A DNA stretch of 7,763 nucleotides from Flavobacteriaceae bacterium (GTDB lineage: Bacteria > Bacteroidota > Bacteroidia > Flavobacteriales > Flavobacteriaceae), in contig JABAYZ010000284.1 in NCBI GenBank assembly GCA_018608735.1, positions 1-7,763 of the forward strand. Direction: 5' to 3'. The translations under genes and the position numbers were made by a program. The notes under the pieces are model-generated. The model was not told where the DNA came from. It did no database searches and saw nothing but the letters and a program-made list of their open reading frames with translations. Shown piece after piece: positions 1-6,925 of this stretch (positions are counted from its first letter, which is position 1; every line of letters begins with the position of its first letter).

Positions 1-349
1 CTGGAAGAGGAGAATCTGCATTACTTCTTGGCGCTGTACGCGATCCAACAAGAATAATTTCATCTAGAGACGAACCTTCTTGTAGGGTCACACTAACGAC
101 CGATTGATTTGCTACGCTGACTTCTTGAGTCTCATAGCCTACATAACTGAACACAAGTGTTGCATCTGAAGCTGCACTGATTTGATAGTTACCATCAAAA
201 TCGGAGATTGCTCCATTACTTGTGCCTTTTTCGACGACATTAACTCCAGTGATAGGAGCGCCATCTGCTCCTGAAACCGTACCGGTAACCTGAGCTGTTG
301 CAAAATTGATGCTAACTAAGGCTAGCATCATCATGAAATAATTTTTCAT
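1..349 (-). CDS. TonB-dependent outer-membrane receptor, N-terminal fragment (3' end beyond left edge)
   Basis: Reading the minus strand from the ATG at 349 gives 116 codons with no stop up to the window edge. Residues 1-19 form a signal peptide (MKNYFMMMLALVSINFATA, then Gln). Next is a carboxypeptidase-regulatory-like beta-sandwich domain, about residues 21-95, with the family hallmarks VTGTVSGADGAPITGVNV, GTSNGAISDFDGNY and FSYVGYETQEV. The linker SLDEIILVGSR at about residues 93-103 then leads toward the plug domain. This order is typical of Bacteroidota TonB-dependent receptors, which import large or scarce substrates across the outer membrane using ExbBD-TonB energy. The VGSRTAPRSNADSPLP stretch fits a general TonB receptor better than a SusC-type glycan importer, but the plug and barrel are outside the window, so the substrate cannot be inferred. 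The gene is divergent from ychF. A Bacteroidota -10 element lies 30 nt upstream of the start. Confidence 0.9.
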   Translation of the reverse strand, partial: MKNYFMMMLALVSINFATAQVTGTVSGADGAPITGVNVVEKGTSNGAISDFDGNYQISAASDATLVFSYVGYETQEVSVANQSVVSVTLQEGSSLDEIILVGSRTAPRSNADSPLP

Positions 350-378
350 TTGTTTAATTTGTTTATGAATTAGTTAAA

Positions 379-386
379 CAAATATA
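379..386 (-). promoter_or_regulatory. Candidate -10 element for the TonB receptor gene
   Basis: Read on the minus strand this is TATATTTG, an exact match to the Bacteroidota sigma-ABfr consensus TAnnTTTG. It lies 29 nt before the start codon at 349, so the leader would be about 20 nt. The nearest upstream TTG (plus-strand CAA at 402-404) is only 15 nt away, shorter than the usual 17-23, so the -33 half is weak. Confidence 0.45.
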
Positions 387-671
387 CTTAATTATATTTA
401 ACAATTATTTAATATAACGGAATGTTATTTATTAATTCAATAATATCATAAGGTGAAATTTATAATTTCCTTAGAGTAGATATGTGCTTTAAGAATAATT
501 TAAACGGTTTTATTTTGTTCATAAAAACAAATTATATTTAAAACAAGTAAAATTAAGTTCAATTTAGTTTTCTAAAAAATGTTACTAGAACACAATTTTA
601 TACAAAGAATGATAACAATTAATCCACGATTTATAAATTCAGGCACCACCTTTAAGTAATTAAAAGGAGCG

Positions 672-703
672 TTGTAGTATGTTGATTTAAATAATTACAT
701 TTG
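672..703 (+). promoter_or_regulatory. Candidate ychF promoter
   Basis: TTG at 672-674 and TACATTTG at 696-703 are separated by 21 nt. This matches the Bacteroidota pattern TTG-N17-23-TAnnTTTG. Transcription would start near 710, giving a very short leader before the ATG at 723. No Shine-Dalgarno sequence is present; the region before the start is A/T-rich, as is usual in this phylum. Confidence 0.6.
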
Positions 704-722
704 CAGTCAAATTTTTTATAAG

Positions 723-1817
723 ATGAAAGCAGGTATTGTAGGATTGCCAAATGTTGGAAAATCAACACTTTTTAATTGTTTATCAAACGCCAAAGCACAA
801 AGTGCTAATTTCCCGTTTTGCACCATTGAACCCAATATTGGTGTTGTTAATGTTCCTGACCCTCGTTTGTCAAAACTGGAAAAACTTGTAGTCCCAGAAA
901 AAGTAGTTCCTGCAACTGTTGAGATCGTGGATATCGCAGGACTTGTAAAAGGAGCCAGTAAGGGGGAAGGATTAGGAAATCAATTTCTTGGGAACATTCG
1001 TGAAACAGATGCCATCCTTCATGTATTGCGTTGTTTTGATGACAATAACATCATACATGTAGACAACTCCATAGATCCTGTTAGAGATAAAGAAACAATA
1101 GACATGGAGCTTCAGTTGAAAGATTTGGAGACCACTGAAAAAAAATTAGAAAAAGTAAAACGCGCTTCAAGAACAGGAAACAAAGATGCTCAAAAAGAAG
1201 AAGTGATTTTAATGAAAATAAAAGAAAATTTAGAAGCTGGAATTTCTGTTCGCACCCTTGAATTTTCTGAAGATGATTATTTAGAATTTGTAAAACCACT
1301 TCAGTTTATTACAGACAAACCCGTCATGTATGTCTGTAATGTTGATGAAGCATCAGCCGTAACGGGGAATGCTTATGTAGACTTGGTCAAAGCCGCTGTT
1401 GCTAATGAAAATGCTGAAGTCTTGGTACTTGCCGTTGGAACAGAAGCTGATATCAATGAATTAGATGATTATGAAGAACGCCAACTTTTTCTTCAAGATA
1501 TCGGATTAGACGAGCCAGGTTCTGCAAAATTAATTCGTTCGGCATATAAGTTACTAAGCCTTCAAACCTATTTTACGGCGGGTGTTAAAGAGGTGCGCGC
1601 TTGGACTATTAATATAGGAAGCTCAGCGCCACAAGCTGCAGGCGTGATTCATACCGATTTTGAAAAAGGATTTATTCGTGCAGAAGTCATTGCTTATGAC
1701 GATTTTGAAAGTTTAGGGTCGGAAGCAAAAGTAAAAGAAGCCGGCAAAATGCGCGTCGAAGGAAAAAACTATACTGTAAAAGACGGCGATGTCATGCATT
1801 TCCTTTTTAATGTATAA
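723..1817 (+). CDS. ychF: Redox-responsive ATPase/GTPase-like YchF (Obg family, OLA1 orthologue)
   Basis: The 364-residue product matches the usual YchF length (about 363-365). The G domain has the P-loop GLPNVGKST at residues 7-15, the switch/G3 motif DIAGL at 70-74 followed by GASKGEGLGNQFL, and a G4 position reading NVDE at 206-209. NxxE in place of NKxD is the family hallmark and is linked to ATP rather than GTP preference. A helical insert, about residues 115-180, precedes the return to the G fold. The C-terminal TGS domain (about 280-362) includes FTAGVKEVRAWTI and ends KDGDVMHFLFNV. YchF binds ribosomes and acts in translation and stress responses in other bacteria. The start is fixed by the P-loop beginning at residue 7. 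The gene has its own promoter and terminator, so it is probably monocistronic. Confidence 0.97.
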   Translation: MKAGIVGLPNVGKSTLFNCLSNAKAQSANFPFCTIEPNIGVVNVPDPRLSKLEKLVVPEKVVPATVEIVDIAGLVKGASKGEGLGNQFLGNIRETDAILHVLRCFDDNNIIHVDNSIDPVRDKETIDMELQLKDLETTEKKLEKVKRASRTGNKDAQKEEVILMKIKENLEAGISVRTLEFSEDDYLEFVKPLQFITDKPVMYVCNVDEASAVTGNAYVDLVKAAVANENAEVLVLAVGTEADINELDDYEERQLFLQDIGLDEPGSAKLIRSAYKLLSLQTYFTAGVKEVRAWTINIGSSAPQAAGVIHTDFEKGFIRAEVIAYDDFESLGSEAKVKEAGKMRVEGKNYTVKDGDVMHFLFNV

Positions 1818-1840
1818 AAAAATAGACCACTAATAAATTG

Positions 1841-1875
1841 AAAGCCAATGTTCTCAACACCATTGGTTTTTTTTT
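1841..1875 (+). terminator. Intrinsic terminator after ychF
   Basis: AAAGCCAATG (1841-1850) pairs with CATTGGTTTT (1861-1870) to form a 10-bp stem with one G-U pair and a 10-nt loop. The run of T continues to 1875. It begins 24 nt after the ychF stop codon and separates ychF from the parE-parC unit. Confidence 0.85.
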
Positions 1876-1922
1876 GTTAATTAATTTGTGTTTTAAAGGT
1901 TTTATTTTTTATGCTGATGTTC

Positions 1923-1930
1923 TATATTAG
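1923..1930 (+). promoter_or_regulatory. Weak candidate -10 element for parE-parC
   Basis: TATATTAG differs from TAnnTTTG at one of the fixed positions and lies 21 nt before the parE ATG. No TTG is found 17-23 nt upstream. It is the best promoter candidate in the 134-nt gap downstream of the ychF terminator, but the match is weak. Confidence 0.25.
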
Positions 1931-1951
1931 CGTCCTGTCACGATACACTTT

Positions 1952-3814
1952 ATGGCTCAAAATACAGATTACACAGAAGATAATATTAGATCCCTTGATT
2001 GGAAGGAGCATATTCGCATGCGTCCTGGTATGTATATTGGGAAACTTGGCGATGGTTCTTCTGCCGATGATGGCATCTATATTTTATTAAAAGAAGTTTT
2101 AGACAACTCAATTGATGAATTTGTCATGGGTGCTGGTAAATCCATTGAGATTTCCATTCAAGGCAGTAAAGTCATTGTGCGTGATTTTGGTCGTGGAATT
2201 CCACTAGGCAAAGTTGTCGATGTGGTTTCTAAAATGAACACAGGGGGTAAATATGATTCCCGTGCATTTAAAAAATCAGTCGGATTAAATGGAGTTGGAA
2301 CAAAAGCAGTCAACGCACTGTCCTCGTTTTTTAGAGTCGAATCCACTCGAGATGGTAAATCCGCTTCCGCAGAATTTTCATCAGGCGTATTGAACCATCA
2401 AGACCTATTGGATGATACCACAAGGCGCAAAGGAACAAAAGTCTCCTTTATACCCGATGAAATTATATTTAAAAACTACAAGTACCGAAATGAATATGTG
2501 GCGCGTATGCTTAAAAACTACGTGTACTTAAATCCAGGACTGACCATATTATTTAATGGCGAAAAGTTTTTCAGTGAAAATGGATTAAAAGATTTATTGG
2601 AAGACAACACCAATGCTACGGATATGACCTATCCAATTATTCATCTGAAAGCGGATGACATTGAAGTTGCTATTACCCACAGTAAAACCCAATATAGCGA
2701 AGAATACCACTCTTTTGTAAATGGTCAAAACACTACCCAAGGAGGGACGCATTTAGCTGCTTTTAGAGAAGCATTGGTAAAAACCATTCGAGAGTTTTAT
2801 GGTAAAAACTATGAAGCATCGGATATTAGAAAATCTATCATATCGGCCATTGCTATAAAAGTCATGGAGCCCGTATTTGAAAGTCAAACAAAAACAAAGC
2901 TGGGATCTACAGATATGGGAGGCGAGCTTCCCACCGTTCGAACCTTTATTAATGAGTTCTTAAAAACACAGCTCGATAATTTTTTACATAAAAACCCAGA
3001 AACAGCAGAAGCCATTCAGCGCAAAATATTACAAGCTGAACGCGAACGTAAAGAGCTATCGGGTATTCGTAAAATTGCCAAAGATCGAGCAAAAAAATCA
3101 AGCCTACACAACAAGAAGCTAAGAGACTGCCGTGTGCATTTTGGAGATATAAAAAATGGACGTAATCTAGAATCGACACTATTTATTACTGAGGGTGATT
3201 CTGCATCTGGTAGTATCACCAAATCGAGAGATGTTAACACGCAAGCCGTTTTTAGTTTGAAGGGAAAGCCTTTGAACTGTTATGGGCTGACCAAGAAAAT
3301 TGTATATGAAAATGAAGAATTTAACCTTCTTCAGGCAGCCTTAAATATAGAAGAATCTATAGAAGATTTACGCTACAATAATATAGTTATCGCTACCGAT
3401 GCCGATGTTGATGGGATGCACATCCGCTTATTATTGATTACGTTTTTTCTTCAATTTTTCCCAGAAATTATTAAAGAAGGCCATTTATATATATTACAAA
3501 CTCCACTATTTAGAGTGCGTAATAAAAAAGAAACCATCTATTGTTATTCTGAACAAGAACGTAGAGATGCGGTTCAAAAATTAAAACCCAAGCCTGAAAT
3601 CACTCGATTTAAGGGATTAGGAGAGATATCGCCAAATGAATTTAAATATTTTATTGGGGAAGATATCCGGTTAGATCCTGTAATGTTAGACTCCGATACC
3701 ACTATTGAATCCCTACTTCAGTTTTATATGGGCAAAAACACTCCAGATCGTCAAAAATTTATTATCGAAAACCTAAAAGTTGAACTTGATATTATCGAAG
3801 AAGAAGTAGTATGA
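1952..3814 (+). CDS. parE: DNA topoisomerase IV subunit B (ParE)
   Basis: This 620-residue product is the ATPase subunit of topoisomerase IV, which decatenates replicated chromosomes together with ParC. The GHKL ATPase fold shows EVLDNSIDE at residues 48-56 (catalytic Glu48, Mg-binding Asn52), RDFGRGIP at 77-84 and the ATP-lid loop GLNGVGTKAVNALS at 111-124. The transducer domain carries the QTKTKLG loop at 312-318, whose lysine contacts the ATP gamma-phosphate. The TOPRIM domain has EGDSASG at 414-420 (Glu414) and the metal-binding DADVDG at 483-488, followed by RFKGLGEIS at 552-560. The opening DWKEHIRMRPGMYIG and the coupling to a ParC-type gene favour ParE over GyrB. The ATG at 1952 gives the expected N-terminus. 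The stop codon TGA at 3812-3814 overlaps the parC start. Confidence 0.96.
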   Translation: MAQNTDYTEDNIRSLDWKEHIRMRPGMYIGKLGDGSSADDGIYILLKEVLDNSIDEFVMGAGKSIEISIQGSKVIVRDFGRGIPLGKVVDVVSKMNTGGKYDSRAFKKSVGLNGVGTKAVNALSSFFRVESTRDGKSASAEFSSGVLNHQDLLDDTTRRKGTKVSFIPDEIIFKNYKYRNEYVARMLKNYVYLNPGLTILFNGEKFFSENGLKDLLEDNTNATDMTYPIIHLKADDIEVAITHSKTQYSEEYHSFVNGQNTTQGGTHLAAFREALVKTIREFYGKNYEASDIRKSIISAIAIKVMEPVFESQTKTKLGSTDMGGELPTVRTFINEFLKTQLDNFLHKNPETAEAIQRKILQAERERKELSGIRKIAKDRAKKSSLHNKKLRDCRVHFGDIKNGRNLESTLFITEGDSASGSITKSRDVNTQAVFSLKGKPLNCYGLTKKIVYENEEFNLLQAALNIEESIEDLRYNNIVIATDADVDGMHIRLLLITFFLQFFPEIIKEGHLYILQTPLFRVRNKKETIYCYSEQERRDAVQKLKPKPEITRFKGLGEISPNEFKYFIGEDIRLDPVMLDSDTTIESLLQFYMGKNTPDRQKFIIENLKVELDIIEEEVV

Positions 3815-6522
3815 TAGAAGAAAACGATGATATCATCAATACTAATGTAGACAATCAAGAAACAATCACTCGAGTAACGGGGATGTTTAAAGATTGGTTT
3901 TTAGATTACGCCTCGTACGTTATTTTAGAACGTGCTGTACCCGCAATAGAGGATGGTTTTAAACCCGTTCAACGTCGAATTTTACATTCGATGAAAGATT
4001 TGGATGATGGACGCTATAACAAAGTCGCCAATATTGTTGGACACACCATGCAGTACCATCCTCACGGAGATGCGAGTATCGCAGATGCCATGGTTCAAAT
4101 TGGACAAAAAGATTTACTAATTGATGCTCAAGGTAACTGGGGTAATGTTCTAACGGGCGACCGTGCAGCAGCCTCTAGATATATTGAAGCCCGTTTGTCG
4201 AAGTTTGCGTTAGATGTCGTTTTTAATCCAAAAATCACAGAATGGCAAGCATCATATGATGGGCGTCGTAAAGAACCGATCAACCTTCCAGTCATGTTTC
4301 CGTTGTTATTAGCACAAGGTGCCGAAGGAATTGCCGTTGGATTGTCTACAAAAGTATTACCTCATAATTTCATTGAGCTTATTGAGGCTTCTATAAAGCA
4401 CCTTCAAGGAAAACGATTTACGATTCTTCCTGATTTTGCAACAGGTGGTGTGGCGGATTTTAGTAATTATAATGATGGAATGCGAGGCGGTAGAGTGCGT
4501 TGTAGAGCAAAAATCTCTCAACTCAACAAAAATACTTTGGTCATTACTGAAGTTCCTTTTGGAACCACCACTTCTTCATTGATAGATTCTATTCTCAAAG
4601 CCAACGAGAAAAGTAAAATTAGAATCAAAAAAATTGAAGACAACACGGCTGCGGAAGTTGAAATATTAATACACCTACCAGCAGGGATTTCACCTGATAA
4701 AACCATTGATGCGTTATTTGCTTTTACTAATTGTGAAACGTCTATTTCGCCGTTGGGGTGTGTCATTGAAGATAATAAACCGCTCTTCGTAGGCGTGACT
4801 GAAATGTTGAGGCGTTCTACAGATCATACAGTAGAATTATTAAAACAAGAATTAGAAATTAAATTAGGTGAATTTGAAGAGCAATGGCATTTTGCTTCTT
4901 TAGAACGCATCTTTATAGAAAATAGAATTTACCGTGATATTGAAGAAGAAGAAACTTGGCCTGGCGTAATAAGTGCCATTGACAAGGGACTTCAGCCGCA
5001 TATCAAACATTTAAAGCGTCCAATTACTGAAGACGATATTACGAGATTAACAGAAATTCGAATTAAGAGAATTTCTAAGTTTGACATCGAGAAAGCACAA
5101 CAAAAAATTGATGCTTTGGAAGATCAGATTGCAGAAACTAAAGGCTATTTGGCAAATCTCGTTACCTATGCTATTGATTATTTTAAACGTTTAAAGTCGG
5201 AATATGGTGCAGGAAAAGAACGTAAAACTGAAATTAAAACATTTGGAGATGTGGACGCCACTAAGGTTATTATCAGAAACACAAAGCTCTATGTCAATAG
5301 AGAAGAAGGTTTTGTTGGTACTGGTCTAAAACGTGACGAATACGTTTGTGATTGTAGTGATATTGATGATATTATTGTATTTACTAAAGATGGTAAACTG
5401 ATGATTACCAAAGTGGATAGTAAAACCTTTGTCGGTAAAGATATTATTCATGTAGCTGTGTTTAAGAAGAAAGATAAACGTACCATTTATAATATGATTT
5501 ATAAAGATGGTAAAGGCGGTGCATCGTACATCAAGCGTTTTGCAGTTACTGGAGTCACTCGAGATCGCGAATACGATTTGACTAATGGTAAGGCGGGATC
5601 TCAGGTCTGGTATTTTTCTGCCAATCCAAATGGCGAAGGCGAAGTAGTTTCCGTTTTATTACGTCAAGTTGGTAGTATTAAAAAATTAAAATGGGATATC
5701 GATTTTGCTGATATTATTATAAAAGGTCGAATTTCTAAAGGAAACCTTGTGACTAAGCACGCCATTAAGCGTGTCGAACTCAAAGAAAAAGGCGTCAGTA
5801 CGCTGAAACCTCGAAAAATCTGGTTCGATGATACGATTCAACGTTTAAATGTGGATGGTCGTGGAGAATTAGTAGGGGAGTTTAGAGGTGAAGATCGCAT
5901 TTTGGTCGTTACCCAATCAGGAATTGCGAAAACAATTATTCCAGAAATTACAGCCCATTTTGATGAGGACATGATTCTCTTGGAAAAATGGATCCCTAAC
6001 AAACCAATCTCTGCAATTTACTTCGATGGTGAAAAAGAAAAACACTATGTCAAACGTTTTTTAATTGAAAACGAAAATAGAGAAGATGTATTTATTTCTG
6101 CGCATGCTTCTAGCGTCTTAGAAATAGTTTCTTCCGATTGGAGGCCTGTTGCTAAAGTATCGTTTGCCAAAGAAAGAGGTAAAGATCGTCGTGAAGACCA
6201 AATCATCGATATTGAACAGTTTATCAGTGTCAAAGGCGTTTCGGCTTTAGGAAACCAATTGACAAAGCTGAAAGTCAATCAAATTGATCTCATGGAGCCT
6301 TTACCTTATGAAGAACCACAGGGAACTCCTGCGAATGAAATACAAGTTGTTGATGAAGAAATCGTAAACAAAACAGTAGCACCTTCTGCAGTGGAACCGC
6401 GTGAAGTTTTAGATCATTCTACCCCAGATCAGAGCCCTCGAAAAGAAAAAGACGTCATTAAACCTGAAAATTCAGAACCAAATTTTGATGCTGATGACGA
6501 AGGTCAAATCACCTTATTTTAG
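3811..6522 (+). CDS. parC: DNA topoisomerase IV subunit A (ParC)
   Basis: This 903-residue product is the DNA-breaking subunit of topoisomerase IV. The winged-helix domain has the catalytic tyrosine Tyr124 in AASRYIEARLS (119-130), preceded by YHPHGDASIADAM (82-94), the quinolone-resistance-determining region. The tower and coiled-coil region extends to about residue 470, with helices around 405-450. The C-terminal DNA-wrapping domain (about 485-825) is built of degenerate beta-pinwheel blades, visible as repeated segments such as KGGASYIKRF, KHAIKRVEL and KHYVKRFLI. No canonical GyrA box (QRRGGKG) is present, which supports ParC over GyrA. Residues from about 830 form an acidic, proline-containing, probably disordered tail ending in QITLF. 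The ATG lies inside the end of parE (ATGA overlap), so translation is probably coupled. The stop codon overlaps that of the convergent lipoprotein gene. Confidence 0.96.
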   Translation: MIEENDDIINTNVDNQETITRVTGMFKDWFLDYASYVILERAVPAIEDGFKPVQRRILHSMKDLDDGRYNKVANIVGHTMQYHPHGDASIADAMVQIGQKDLLIDAQGNWGNVLTGDRAAASRYIEARLSKFALDVVFNPKITEWQASYDGRRKEPINLPVMFPLLLAQGAEGIAVGLSTKVLPHNFIELIEASIKHLQGKRFTILPDFATGGVADFSNYNDGMRGGRVRCRAKISQLNKNTLVITEVPFGTTTSSLIDSILKANEKSKIRIKKIEDNTAAEVEILIHLPAGISPDKTIDALFAFTNCETSISPLGCVIEDNKPLFVGVTEMLRRSTDHTVELLKQELEIKLGEFEEQWHFASLERIFIENRIYRDIEEEETWPGVISAIDKGLQPHIKHLKRPITEDDITRLTEIRIKRISKFDIEKAQQKIDALEDQIAETKGYLANLVTYAIDYFKRLKSEYGAGKERKTEIKTFGDVDATKVIIRNTKLYVNREEGFVGTGLKRDEYVCDCSDIDDIIVFTKDGKLMITKVDSKTFVGKDIIHVAVFKKKDKRTIYNMIYKDGKGGASYIKRFAVTGVTRDREYDLTNGKAGSQVWYFSANPNGEGEVVSVLLRQVGSIKKLKWDIDFADIIIKGRISKGNLVTKHAIKRVELKEKGVSTLKPRKIWFDDTIQRLNVDGRGELVGEFRGEDRILVVTQSGIAKTIIPEITAHFDEDMILLEKWIPNKPISAIYFDGEKEKHYVKRFLIENENREDVFISAHASSVLEIVSSDWRPVAKVSFAKERGKDRREDQIIDIEQFISVKGVSALGNQLTKLKVNQIDLMEPLPYEEPQGTPANEIQVVDEEIVNKTVAPSAVEPREVLDHSTPDQSPRKEKDVIKPENSEPNFDADDEGQITLF
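6505..6519 (+). other. C-terminal pentapeptide QITLF of ParC, candidate sliding-clamp binding motif
   Basis: The last five codons of parC read Gln-Ile-Thr-Leu-Phe. The consensus for peptides that bind the hydrophobic cleft of the bacterial sliding clamp (DnaN) is QL(S/D)LF. Here Ile replaces Leu and Thr replaces Ser, both conservative changes. The motif lies at the extreme C-terminus after an acidic flexible stretch (DADDEG), the usual placement for such motifs. Binding itself is an inference. Confidence 0.4.
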
Positions 6523-6890
6523 TCTATTCGTTTCGCTTCCCCTTTTTGTTTGTTAGTTTCGCCTACATAGCCGTATTCGAACTTATAACTATCTTTAGTT
6601 GTCGTTAGTATTTTAAGATGAATGTCTTTTTGTTCGGCACGGTTTTTAGGGTTGATCGTTTTAAAAACCATCTCACAATCATTGATCCACCGCACATTCG
6701 TTGAATCTTTTACGCCGTTAAATTCTTCAACTTGAAGTATTGGAGTTCTAGAAAAAGAGGATTTGTAGATAATGCCATCAATAGTAATCACACTCTCAAA
6801 GGAACCCGTTTTAAAGTCACTACAATTGCGTTCTACTTGATAACAACTGCTCAAAAGTAATAGGGTGCTGAATAGGAATATATGTTTCAT
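6519..6890 (-). CDS. Small conserved lipoprotein next to parC, function unknown
   Basis: I choose the ATG at 6890, not the upstream ATG at 6905. From 6890 the protein begins MKHIFLFSTLLLLSSC, an ideal lipoprotein signal peptide with lipobox LSSC (lipidated Cys16); the longer form would add MYVCK in front. The mature protein is about 108 residues and has a second cysteine soon after the first (CYQVERNC), the motif RWINDCEMVFKTINP in the middle, and the C-terminal EYGYVGETNKQKGEAK. This looks like a small beta-rich domain in the envelope. From memory, homologues sit beside parC in many flavobacteria and are sometimes labelled 'DNA topoisomerase IV'. That label has no support in this sequence, which has no topoisomerase motif and is exported. 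The gene lies 35 nt downstream of the regulator gene, probably in one transcript, and converges on parC with a 4-nt overlap of stop codons. Confidence 0.85.
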   Translation of the reverse strand: MKHIFLFSTLLLLSSCYQVERNCSDFKTGSFESVITIDGIIYKSSFSRTPILQVEEFNGVKDSTNVRWINDCEMVFKTINPKNRAEQKDIHLKILTTTKDSYKFEYGYVGETNKQKGEAKRID

Positions 6891-6925
6891 TTTACAAACA
6901 TACAAAAGCTACATAGCATTCTAAA

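Larger units (their letters stand above)
350..722. other. Divergent AT-rich intergenic region between the TonB receptor gene and ychF
   Basis: This 373-nt gap holds no convincing gene. It contains one candidate -10 element near its left end (379-386, minus strand) and a candidate ychF promoter near its right end (672-703, plus strand). An imperfect hairpin at 649-667 (CCTTTAA, loop GTAA, TTAAAAGG with one bulged A) sits just before the ychF -33 element. The middle part, about 390-640, is very AT-rich and shows only short inverted repeats, such as TTTGTT/AACAAA at 514-531. I see no riboswitch or RNA gene. Confidence 0.6.

Noticed and set aside
579..659. Small open frame of 26 codons (ATG to TAA) upstream of ychF
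   Set aside because: There is no recognisable motif, the composition is like the surrounding intergenic DNA, and no promoter or start context is visible. Short frames like this are expected by chance.
694..707. Sixth copy of the palindrome at the ychF promoter
   Set aside because: Only the left half (ATTACA) resembles the operator. The similarity is explained by the shared -10 sequence TACATTTG, since the right half does not match.
2949..3240. Two minus-strand open frames inside parE
   Set aside because: Both are antisense to the conserved ParE coding sequence, overlap each other in different frames and show no family motif.
6500..6520. Possible terminator at the end of parC: AAGGT, loop CAAATC, ACCTT, then ATTTT
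   Set aside because: The stem is only 5 bp, mostly A-T, and the T run is short and interrupted by the stop codon. It may be a by-product of the QITLF codons.
1952..6522. Alternative call of the topoisomerase pair as gyrB-gyrA
   Set aside because: The B subunit has a ParE-type N-terminus, the A subunit lacks a GyrA box, and the two genes are directly coupled, which is typical of parE-parC in this phylum.
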